Of a stretch of DNA of 64,000 nucleotides, positions 1 to 7,946 are shown in pieces (position 1 is the first letter of the stretch; the number at the start of each line of letters is the position of its first letter). The translations under genes and the position numbers were made by a program. Under the pieces are notes generated by a model. The model was not told the DNA's origin. It saw only the letters and a list, made by a program, of their open reading frames with translations, and did no database searches. The stretch is from PXAP01 sp046483315 (GTDB lineage Bacteria; Bacteroidota; Bacteroidia; Bacteroidales; PUMT01). The DNA lies in assembly GCA_046483315.1 (NCBI GenBank), contig JAWODJ010000080.1:14165-78164 (forward strand), written 5' to 3'.

Positions 1-1964
1 TCAAGCATATTCCTTAATCCGGAGTAGGTACCGGTGCGGCTGAGGTATTCTCCCCTGTACCGCACAAAATCACTTTCTCTCCAGTTGTAGGCAGCATACC
101 AGGCCAGTCTTTGCTCATCTGCCGTTTCTTTTATCTCTTCCAGGTTCCAGTCTCTTTCATATTCAACAGGCCTGTAGCGTTCGGCAGTGGAGAAATTTTT
201 ACCCGAATATTCATAATCGATGCCTCCTGCCAGCATCTGGAAGGCGCCAAGAGGGATCGTGTTATCCATACCCAGTCTGAATGCCAGTCCCACATTATCT
301 TCATTATCCAGTTCAGAGAAAGTGTTCTTATCCGAATTACTTATGGCGAACTCATAGGATGCTTCTGTTTTATCAGAAAAAGAGCTGCTTCCACCCATAC
401 TTACAACCTGTTGTTTTTTAGGGGTGACCAGAAGCATGACAGGTTCATGGCTGCCTGAAAGAACCCCGTTTACCGGGGCAGCCCACCGGAAAACGCGGCC
501 GTTTGCAGCATTTCTTTCAGGCAGGTAATTTCCCTTGTTTTCGCCAACATAAGAGAAGCTGAGACTGTAGCTGGCCTTTTCCGGATCCGCAGAGTATTTA
601 TAGATGGTATGGTTTATCCCGTCAACAACAGTGTCGGTTTTTTCATAGAGGACAATATCATCCCTGAATTCCACACTGTCTGTTGTTGGCACCCATGCCC
701 GGTGGAGGCTGTCGCCTGTTTGAGACAGCAGCTCTTTTTCTTCCTCCTTAAGATCCTGGAGCAGGGGCTGGTTTTTTGCATCATGCTCTGAGAAAATATT
801 TATGAAATAGTTGCCTTTGTCTGTTATAACACCCGTATTGTTGGAAAGCATAAACCTTACATAGTTTCTGTCCGAGTATTCAAATTCAACAATTATGCGC
901 CTGTCTTTTGTAACAGGCATATTCGAAGTAAAGGTTATCTCGGCGAGGTTGTAATCGATGGTATAATCCCTGTCCACCCCCCTGGAGAGCAGGCGTCCGT
1001 CAATAAAAACCCGTTCCGTGCCCGCCAGTACTATAATGAACAATTCATTGTTGGCACCTTTGAGTTTATAGGGACCCTGGTTGCCTTCAATGCCGGGAAT
1101 GCTGTTCCGGTGATAACGGCCTTTTGCCACTGCCGCACTCGCCGTGTTACTAATAGTGTTTAAGGGGCCGCCGGTCTCAGTAACCGTTGAAAATTGCACT
1201 CCCTGGGCTTTTTTGTCAAGTGGAAGAAACATGCCGTCTCCGGCTTTCACTTCAAAATCGCCTGCAGTCAGGCTAAGGTTTTCATTATAAAGCTCAATGA
1301 ATATGCGGTCAAATTCATGTATCTGCTGAGAATATCCTTCGGGCTGAAGCGGAATATTCTGATCGGATATAGTGGCCGTGATGTTGAGATTATCATCCAG
1401 TTTTCCTGATAACCGGAGGTTAAGATTGGAATTTACTATCACATCCTGGTTATTTCCGAAACTTATGCCTCTCGATATACTTCCGCTTCGCATGAGAGTT
1501 TCCTCTTTCCAGATATCGTCGCTTACGGGGCTGTAAGTATACCGCTCCATATCACCCGTTGCTTCCTCTCTTTGATACGGGATAATGAGGCTGGTGTCTT
1601 TCCTGTTCATCTCCAGGCCGGGATCGGAGGTAAAAACCCTGTAGCTTACATACACTTCCCGCCCGTAATAAGGAAAGTCTTTGTTAAATAAGAGCATTGA
1701 GTTTAAGGGGTCGGCCGTAAAAAACGAATCATCTATCTTTTCTCCTTCGGGTGACTTTATTTCAATGCTTTCCGGTACAATTCTCATGCTGTCCAGCCGG
1801 ATGGTGTCGCTGCCGGCTTGTACGGTTTTCTCTCTTAATCCGGACAGATCCTGCGAAAATAGCCCGACCGGCAGAAACAATATCAATATTTTAACAATGA
1901 TCTCTTTCAAGCATGACCATCTTTTGGTAGTAGTAAGAACGAAAATAATAACAATTCGGTACAT
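1..1964 (-). CDS. Large exported surface/outer-membrane protein, partial (C-terminus beyond left edge)
   Basis: Reading from 1964 down to base 3, one frame on the minus strand stays open and leaves the window, so the C-terminal part is missing. About 650 residues are visible. The first ATG is at 1964, but a better signal peptide starts at a TTG at 1910 (LKEIIVKILILFLPVGLFSQ), so the true start is uncertain. The mature protein is rich in beta-strand-like segments. It contains GSISRGISFGNNQDV, then NSNLNLRLSGKLDDNLNITA and SLTAGDFEV, a pattern I associate with large uncharacterised Bacteroidota surface proteins that carry an outer-membrane barrel. I do not recognise a named family. It is divergent from waaA with only about 76 bases between. 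No frameshift is visible in the part present. Confidence 0.7.
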   Translation of the reverse strand, partial: MYRIVIIFVLTTTKRWSCLKEIIVKILILFLPVGLFSQDLSGLREKTVQAGSDTIRLDSMRIVPESIEIKSPEGEKIDDSFFTADPLNSMLLFNKDFPYYGREVYVSYRVFTSDPGLEMNRKDTSLIIPYQREEATGDMERYTYSPVSDDIWKEETLMRSGSISRGISFGNNQDVIVNSNLNLRLSGKLDDNLNITATISDQNIPLQPEGYSQQIHEFDRIFIELYNENLSLTAGDFEVKAGDGMFLPLDKKAQGVQFSTVTETGGPLNTISNTASAAVAKGRYHRNSIPGIEGNQGPYKLKGANNELFIIVLAGTERVFIDGRLLSRGVDRDYTIDYNLAEITFTSNMPVTKDRRIIVEFEYSDRNYVRFMLSNNTGVITDKGNYFINIFSEHDAKNQPLLQDLKEEEKELLSQTGDSLHRAWVPTTDSVEFRDDIVLYEKTDTVVDGINHTIYKYSADPEKASYSLSFSYVGENKGNYLPERNAANGRVFRWAAPVNGVLSGSHEPVMLLVTPKKQQVVSMGGSSSFSDKTEASYEFAISNSDKNTFSELDNEDNVGLAFRLGMDNTIPLGAFQMLAGGIDYEYSGKNFSTAERYRPVEYERDWNLEEIKETADEQRLAWYAAYNWRESDFVRYRGEYLSRTGTYSGLRNML

Positions 1965-2040
1965 GTTTTCTTATGGCTGCTTTGAATTATTTCATATCTA
2001 AAACTACCTTTGCCGTGATCATTTACTTAATTTCCTCTCA

Positions 2041-3273
2041 ATGCATATTGTATATAATATTGCCATCAGATTATACACTATGGTAATATTTCTTGTATCA
2101 CCTTTTAACAGGAAAGCCTGTCTCTGGTACAGGGGCAGAAAGGGTTTCTTCAGGCGCTGGTCCGGATTTGATCCCGGCAAACGCAGGGTTGTATGGTTTC
2201 ATTGTGCTTCACTTGGCGAGTTTGAACAGGGGCGCCCTGTAATTGATGAGGTAAGGAGGAGGGATGATAATATTTTCATTTTGCTGACTTTCTTTTCTCC
2301 TTCAGGATTTGAGGTAAGAAAGAACTCTGCCCTTGCCGATGCTGTTTGCTATTTGCCGGCCGACACACCTGCAAATGCAAGAAGATTTATCGAGATATTC
2401 AGGCCGGATATGGCCGTTTTTATCAAATATGAGTTCTGGTATAATTATATTGACATACTGAACCGTAAAGGGATACCTCTTTATCTGATCTCTGCAAATT
2501 TCAGGGCGGACCAGGTTTTTTTCAGATGGTACGGAAGATGGTTCGGCAAAATACTGCATATGTTCAGTCATATTTTTGTTCAGGGTGAAGATTCGGCTGC
2601 ACTGCTCAAATCTGCCGGCATTAAAAATGTCACTGTGTCGGGAGATACCCGTTTTGACCGTGTTTATTTTATTGCACGTTCTGCTACCCGTATTGAAGCT
2701 GCTGCTGCTTTTTCCAAAGGGGCCTTTACGATAGTGGCCGGCAGTACCTGGCCTCCTGACCATGCCCTGTGGGTGAGGTTCATGAATGAGACGGTTCATA
2801 ATATAAAGCTTATTATCGCACCACATGAGATTAATGAATATGAGATTGACCGGTTAGCCGGCCGGCTGGAGCCGGGGGTTATCAGGTTTTCAGGTATTAA
2901 CAGTGCAGATCCCGGGGCCGCACAGGTAATGGTAATAGATAATATGGGAATGCTGTCATCTCTCTATTCATACGGCAACCTGGCTTATATAGGAGGCGGG
3001 TTCGGAAAAAACATTCACAATATCCTTGAGGCATGCACACACGGGTTGCCCGTAATATTCGGTCCCAGATACCGGAATTTCCGCGAAGCCAGGGATCTGG
3101 TGCGGCTTGGCGGGGCTTTTCCGGTTGCGGATTATGATAGTTTCTGCAGTAAGGTTGACGAGTTGATTGTCAACAGGGAACTGTTAATTAAAGCAGGCCA
3201 CATTGCCGGCCGGTACGTGAAATCCGGCATCGGAGCCAGCAAAGTTATTGTTAATAAAATCTTTATATCTTAG
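2041..3273 (+). CDS. waaA: 3-deoxy-D-manno-octulosonic acid (Kdo) transferase
   Basis: This 410-residue GT-B glycosyltransferase adds Kdo to lipid A precursors at the inner membrane, an essential step of lipopolysaccharide core synthesis. An N-terminal hydrophobic stretch (residues about 8-20) would anchor it. The family N-domain motif WFHCASLGEFEQGRP follows, with the catalytic glutamate at residue 60. Next come FFSPSGFEV and KYEFWYNY. The C-terminal donor-site motif GGGFGKNIHNILEA..GLPVIFGP lies near residues 318-342. The length is normal for WaaA (about 410-430). The start ATG at 2041 places the membrane anchor at the extreme N-terminus as expected. It appears to be transcribed alone, divergent from the surface-protein gene on its left. 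Confidence 0.93.
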   Translation: MHIVYNIAIRLYTMVIFLVSPFNRKACLWYRGRKGFFRRWSGFDPGKRRVVWFHCASLGEFEQGRPVIDEVRRRDDNIFILLTFFSPSGFEVRKNSALADAVCYLPADTPANARRFIEIFRPDMAVFIKYEFWYNYIDILNRKGIPLYLISANFRADQVFFRWYGRWFGKILHMFSHIFVQGEDSAALLKSAGIKNVTVSGDTRFDRVYFIARSATRIEAAAAFSKGAFTIVAGSTWPPDHALWVRFMNETVHNIKLIIAPHEINEYEIDRLAGRLEPGVIRFSGINSADPGAAQVMVIDNMGMLSSLYSYGNLAYIGGGFGKNIHNILEACTHGLPVIFGPRYRNFREARDLVRLGGAFPVADYDSFCSKVDELIVNRELLIKAGHIAGRYVKSGIGASKVIVNKIFIS

Positions 3274-3597
3274 ATTATTCTCTCCGGTCGCCATAATCCA
3301 TTTTTGTCTTTCTTTGTATTGTCTTAATCTGGCTGTAATATATGCCGGAGTTATAACTAAAACCAGGGTTGCTGAGACTGCCGGCCAGTTTTTATCATAA
3401 TGATTAATAGCTGATTACAGATTTTTTTGCCTGGTCAGTCCGGGCGGTTTCACTAATGGCAAAAGAAAGCAGGTCTGTTTAATAATTATTTAACGTTGAC
3501 TTCAAGATTGATTCATCCTTGATATTTAGTTTTGTAATCTGTTTCAAAAACAGGAATGTTATTTTTTTTTAACTATCAATAATTCTTAAATTAAACT
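3274..3597. other. Non-coding gap between waaA and the TonB receptor
   Basis: These 324 bases contain no credible open frame. The right end carries a promoter-like sequence (see 3508-3534). The rest is unremarkable AT-rich spacer, and I see no strong hairpin. Confidence 0.6.
3508..3534 (+). promoter_or_regulatory. Bacteroidota-type promoter for the TonB receptor gene
   Basis: TAGTTTTG at 3527-3534 fits the Bacteroidota -7 consensus TAnnTTTG. A TTG at 3508-3510 could be the -33 element, though the 16-base gap is slightly short. The implied leader is about 55 bases. Confidence 0.45.
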
Positions 3598-6500
3598 ATG
3601 AAAATGATTAAAAAACTTGCATTTATACTTGCCTTTTTTGGTATTGCAGCTGCATCTTTTTCGCAGGGTGTCACTACCGGATCAATGAATGGCAGGGTGA
3701 CAGATTCAGATGGTGAGCCACTTCCCGGGGCAACCGTTATTGCGGTACATACACCTACAGGCAGTAGTTACGGAACTGCCGCATCAATTGACGGAAGGTT
3801 CAACATTCCTAATATGAGAGTGGGAGGACCATACGAGGTCACAGTCTCTTTTGTCGGCTATGAAGCCTGGGAAATTGATGATCTTTCCATAAACCTTGGT
3901 GCAGCATCACAAGTTAATGCTATTCTTACTGAGACAGGTATAGAGCTGGGTGAGGTATTTATTGTTCGAAGGGCCGGGTCGGCTGGCCAGAATACCGGGT
4001 CAAGCACACGGATATCCTCCGATGATATTGCTTCTATGCCTACAGTGAACAGAAGTGTGTTTGACTTTTTAAGGCTTACACCGCAGTCTGGTGGATATGG
4101 TGGTGGTATCTCTTTTGCGGGCACCAACAACCGCTACAATGCCATTTATATTGACGGTGCTGTAAATAATGATGTATTTGGTCTGGCAAGTTCGGGAACC
4201 AACGGAGGTCAAACGGGCATATCTCCCTTTTCACCTGACATAATTGATCAGTTCCAGGTGGTGATCTCTCCGTACGATGTAACACTCGGTGGATTTGCAG
4301 GTGGTGGTGTTAATGCTGTGACAAAATCGGGAACAAACACCCTTGAGGCTACTGCATATTCCTATTTCCGGAATCAAAATTTTGTTGGGAAGACTAATGG
4401 TGTACTGGCTAACAGGTTGAACCTTGATGAGAGAGAAAGAGTGGATGATTTTAATGAGAATGTTTATGGTGTCTCTTTTGGCGGGCCCATCATTAATGAT
4501 AAAATGTTCATATTTTCCAATGTCGAGATACAAAGGGATGAAACTCCAAGACCCTTCGACATAACTGAATACACTTCAGTGGATGGCAGGGTTTCCACAA
4601 GCGATTTGGAGAATCTGAGAAATTATATGATCAGCAATTACGATTATGACCCGGGTAGTTTCGGAAGTACGGCACAAAATCTGGATGGTTTAAAAATATT
4701 TGCCAAGATCGATTACAACATAACCGATGAACATCGTCTGACTGTAAGGCACCAATACACAAAAGCAGAACAGTTCAACAGATTTTCCGGCAATAGAAAT
4801 ACAGTAAGCTTTTCCAATACCGGTATTTATTTCCCCAGCATAACAAATTCATCTGCAGTGGAGTTAAACTCAAGGTTCGGAACAGATTATTCCAACAACC
4901 TTATTATTGGGTATACCAGGGTACGTGATGATCGCAGTCCACTGGGCAATAACTTCCCCTATGTTTTCATTGATGATGAGAATAGTGGTCTGATAAGGAT
5001 GGGTTCCGAGCAATTTTCCACAGCAAATCAGCTGGATCAGGATATCTTTACTGTCACCAACAATTTTAATATTTACAGGGGTGATCACAAAATTACTATA
5101 GGGACCCACAATGAGTTTTACAGTATATACAATTTGTTTATCAGGCAAAACTTTGGTGTATACAGTTTCAACAGCCTGGATGCTTTCCTGAATAATGAAC
5201 CTGCATATCGATATACGAGAAATTACTCCCTTGTTGATGATATTACCGGAGGTGGATCTGCCGCAGCCGCAGATTTTAATGCCATGCAGTTTGGCGTTTA
5301 TGCACAGGATGAATGGATAATAAGCCGTCAGCTTACTCTTACTGCCGGCCTCAGATTGGACTTGCCAGTCATTGCCGGTGATCCTGAGGAAGATTCCTAT
5401 TTCAACCAAACAGCGCTACCTCAATTGCAGGCCGCTTATGATATAGCCGAAGGTGCACAGGCAGGGAAATCCCCTGACGGCCAGATTATGTTTTCACCAA
5501 GATTGGGTTTCTCTTATGATATTTCAGGAAACAGCCTGAATATATTACGTGGTGGTGCTGGTATTTTTACCAGCAGAATTCCCTTCGTATGGCCAGGAGC
5601 TCAGTTCAACAACAATGGGCTGACTCAGGGACAGGTTCAGGACCGCGATATTGCTGGTGATGTATTTTTTAATCCTCAATGGGATAATCAGCCTACCAAT
5701 CCTAATTTCACTGTTCCTTCCGGACAAATGGACCTGTTTGTTGAGGACTTTAAGTATCCACAGGTATTTCGTACTAATTTGGGATTGGACTACAGGCTAC
5801 CGGGTGACATTGATGTTACTGTTGAGGGGTTATATACAAAAACACTCAATAATGTCCTGTACACAAATATCAATTCTGATCCCACTCTTGATTTTACGTG
5901 GACAGGCACTCCTGATAACAGGAAAGTATTTGTTAATTCCCGTATAGATAATACATACTCGGCAGTTTACCTTGCATCAAATACTTCCGATGGTTATACT
6001 TATAACCTCTCTACATCACTGGCCAAAAATTTTGGTTTTGGCTTGAGAGCAATACTTGCTTATTCCTATGGTGATGCTTATGCACTCAGCGAAGGTACTT
6101 CATCTCAAAACTCTTCCCAGTGGAGAGGCCAGGTAAATATCAATGGACGGAACAACCCTGAATTAGGACGTTCTGACTTTGCAGTAGGTCACCGGGTGTT
6201 ATCCTCTCTCTCCTATGCTTACAACTGGACTGCTGACGGCAATAACAAAACCACAGTATCTCTGTTTTTAAATGGTCAGTCAGGCACCCCATACTCTTAT
6301 ATTATTTCCGGGAGAGATGCACGCAACCTGAATGCAGAAAGTGGGAGTACCAGCAGAAACAGAAGTTTGGCCTATATACCTGCAAGTGCATCGGATATTA
6401 ATCTGATAGACTATGCAGTAAACGGCAATGTTGTTACCGCTGCCCAGCAATGGCAAAATCTGAATAATGTAATTGAGGATGATAAATACCTGAGCGAAAA

Positions 6501-6852
6501 CAGAGGTCAGTATGCCGAAAAGAATGGAGCATGGTCTCCGTTTGCGGCCATATTTGATGTTGCAGTTCGTCAGGATTTTGGACTTAACCTAGGTGGTCAG
6601 AGACATAGGTTCCAGGTATCACTTGATATAGCTAACTTTGGGAATATGCTTAATAGTGAATGGGGTACTCAGTATTCTATTCCTGGTGATTACAACAATT
6701 ACTATTTGTATCAGTTTGAAGGATATGCCGCTGATGGTACAACACCTCAATTTACTTTCAGGGATGACAGGGTTGGTTTGGAAAGATTCAATATACAGGG
6801 ACTTTCTTCCCGCTGGACAATGCTTTTAGGAGTAAGATACATATTTAATTAG
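3598..6852 (+). CDS. TonB-dependent receptor with N-terminal carboxypeptidase-like domain (Oar-like)
   Basis: A 1084-residue outer-membrane protein. Residues 1-23 form a signal peptide ending ASFSQ. Residues about 27-100 form a CarboxypepD-regulatory-like domain (GRVTDSDGEPLPGATVIAV ... FNIPNMRVGG ... VSFVGYE). A plug-like region follows (ISSDDIASMPTVNRSVFDFL, GGGVNAVTKSGTN), then a long beta-barrel ending LLGVRYIFN with a terminal aromatic-containing strand. The glycine-rich plug and the absence of a SusD gene downstream point to the Oar-like branch rather than SusC, so the substrate is unknown (TonB-driven uptake or envelope function). It appears monocistronic, with a promoter upstream and a hairpin terminator downstream. 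Confidence 0.88.
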   Translation: MKMIKKLAFILAFFGIAAASFSQGVTTGSMNGRVTDSDGEPLPGATVIAVHTPTGSSYGTAASIDGRFNIPNMRVGGPYEVTVSFVGYEAWEIDDLSINLGAASQVNAILTETGIELGEVFIVRRAGSAGQNTGSSTRISSDDIASMPTVNRSVFDFLRLTPQSGGYGGGISFAGTNNRYNAIYIDGAVNNDVFGLASSGTNGGQTGISPFSPDIIDQFQVVISPYDVTLGGFAGGGVNAVTKSGTNTLEATAYSYFRNQNFVGKTNGVLANRLNLDERERVDDFNENVYGVSFGGPIINDKMFIFSNVEIQRDETPRPFDITEYTSVDGRVSTSDLENLRNYMISNYDYDPGSFGSTAQNLDGLKIFAKIDYNITDEHRLTVRHQYTKAEQFNRFSGNRNTVSFSNTGIYFPSITNSSAVELNSRFGTDYSNNLIIGYTRVRDDRSPLGNNFPYVFIDDENSGLIRMGSEQFSTANQLDQDIFTVTNNFNIYRGDHKITIGTHNEFYSIYNLFIRQNFGVYSFNSLDAFLNNEPAYRYTRNYSLVDDITGGGSAAAADFNAMQFGVYAQDEWIISRQLTLTAGLRLDLPVIAGDPEEDSYFNQTALPQLQAAYDIAEGAQAGKSPDGQIMFSPRLGFSYDISGNSLNILRGGAGIFTSRIPFVWPGAQFNNNGLTQGQVQDRDIAGDVFFNPQWDNQPTNPNFTVPSGQMDLFVEDFKYPQVFRTNLGLDYRLPGDIDVTVEGLYTKTLNNVLYTNINSDPTLDFTWTGTPDNRKVFVNSRIDNTYSAVYLASNTSDGYTYNLSTSLAKNFGFGLRAILAYSYGDAYALSEGTSSQNSSQWRGQVNINGRNNPELGRSDFAVGHRVLSSLSYAYNWTADGNNKTTVSLFLNGQSGTPYSYIISGRDARNLNAESGSTSRNRSLAYIPASASDINLIDYAVNGNVVTAAQQWQNLNNVIEDDKYLSENRGQYAEKNGAWSPFAAIFDVAVRQDFGLNLGGQRHRFQVSLDIANFGNMLNSEWGTQYSIPGDYNNYYLYQFEGYAADGTTPQFTFRDDRVGLERFNIQGLSSRWTMLLGVRYIFN

Positions 6853-6938
6853 AAACCGTTTTTTTTATATTATCTACCCGTGGGAGGCAGGATTGGATCC
6901 GTTCCCGGGGAGATCCGGAAAATGTTTTTTAAAAGGAG

Positions 6939-6970
6939 AAGCGCCCGGTTAAAAGGCGCTTTTCCCTTTT
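6939..6970 (+). terminator. Intrinsic terminator after the TonB receptor gene
   Basis: AAGCGCC (6939-6945) pairs with GGCGCTT (6955-6961) across a 9-base loop, followed by the pyrimidine tract TTCCCTTTT. Confidence 0.7.
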
Positions 6971-7012
6971 CAGGGCTTTTAACAATCTAATTGCATTTTA
7001 ATACGATCTGAA

Positions 7013-7330
7013 ATGAGAATGTTTTTTCTATTTATATTTCTAAGCTATCTTTTAATTTCATGTGAGGACCCCGCCGATAAGGAGAATTACCTGGTCATTC
7101 TTTCTATGGATGGTTTCCGGTGGGATTTTCCGGAGATGGTTGACACTCCCAATCTCGATTCAATAGCAAAAGCAGGAGTAAAAGCGGAGGCTGTCCGTTC
7201 TGCTTTTCCTTCAAAGACTTTTCCGAACCATTATACTATGGCTATGGGTCTTTATCCTGACAATCATGGGATTGTCCCTGAAAAAACAGATGGAGATATT
7301 GAAAGTATAAGGGATATGCTGGTACAATAA
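7013..7330 (+). pseudogene. Nucleotide pyrophosphatase/phosphodiesterase (ENPP-like) with large internal deletion
   Basis: The 105-codon frame starts with a lipoprotein signal (LLISCE) and the N-terminal part of a type I phosphodiesterase/nucleotide pyrophosphatase: VILSMDGFRWDF, TPNLDSIAKAG, then SAFPSKTFPNHYTMAMGLYP, which includes the nucleophile threonine. After DNHGIV it jumps to PEKTDGDIESIRDMLVQ and stops. That tail resembles the normal extreme C-terminus of the same family (a PxxNDG-like stretch followed by a short helix). About 290 residues of a normal roughly 400-residue enzyme are therefore missing in frame, including most metal ligands. It cannot be a working phosphodiesterase. 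A short expressed lipoprotein cannot be excluded. An assembly collapse is the other explanation. Confidence 0.75.
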
Positions 7331-7355
7331 CTAAGGAGATCGGTTTTTTATATAA

Positions 7356-7475
7356 GCTATATTTGGGTCAAATTATTTGCCTTATGGCCATTTGTTGTTT
7401 AAGATGACAGGAACAAATCCGGAGGACGGATTCTCGAGGTTTGATCTGATACTTGTACAGGATATTTTGCCATAA
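7356..7475 (+). pseudogene. Possible C-terminal coding relic (about 39 codons)
   Basis: The open stretch ends GTNPEDGFSRFDLILVQDIL followed by P and a stop. Its composition looks like real protein rather than random sequence, but it has no convincing start; the only ATG in it is at 7404. I do not recognise the family. It sits directly behind the deleted phosphodiesterase and may be a remnant of another gene lost in the same event. Confidence 0.25.
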
Positions 7476-7870
7476 TGTTAAAAAAGACCGCAATAGCATA
7501 ACATATTCTGCAGTGAAAACCGTTGATAATTATATATCCTGTTATTGAACGGGCCCTTTGAATATTGAGAATGATGTCTGCAGGATCTGTTTTGACATCC
7601 TATTCGTATTATTTTCGTTTTATTTTTATGTTAATTTAAACAGGTTATTTAAAATTATTCCAGATAGTTATATGCGCTAATCATTAGCATCTATATGTTC
7701 GTCAACTGGCAATGTTTATTTGTAAAAATTATTACGGCTTGTGGGGACTGTTTGGCATAAAATTGTTATGCCTCTGTTTATCAGTATATGTAGGTGTTTT
7801 AGTTAATAACCTGATGTTATTTGTTAATAAATACAATCCTTGTTTTAGCGTAAAAACTGTAGTCATTATT

Positions 7871-7878
7871 TAATTTTG
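7871..7878 (+). promoter_or_regulatory. Promoter -7 element for nrdJ
   Basis: TAATTTTG matches TAnnTTTG, 69 bases ahead of the ATG at 7947. No clear -33 element is visible at the usual distance. Confidence 0.4.
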
Positions 7879-7946
7879 ATACCCCGCACCAGTCCGATCT
7901 GGTTTTTTATATAATCCATGTTATTAAATTATTAATTTTTCATTAT

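Larger units (their letters stand above)
7331..7946. other. Long AT-rich gap before nrdJ, with a possible coding relic
   Basis: These 616 bases hold no full gene. A forward open stretch at 7356-7475 looks like the tail of a lost protein and is listed separately. A small perfect hairpin (GGCATAA 7754-7760 with TTATGCC 7766-7772) and a promoter element (7871-7878) lie further on. I looked for a cobalamin riboswitch ahead of the B12-dependent reductase and saw none. Confidence 0.5.

Noticed and set aside
3598..6852. SusC of a polysaccharide utilisation locus
   Set aside because: No SusD-like gene, glycoside hydrolase or sensor follows, and the plug resembles Oar-like receptors.
7331..7946. Cobalamin riboswitch before the B12-dependent reductase
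   Set aside because: I could not find the conserved B12-box elements or a matching fold in the leader.
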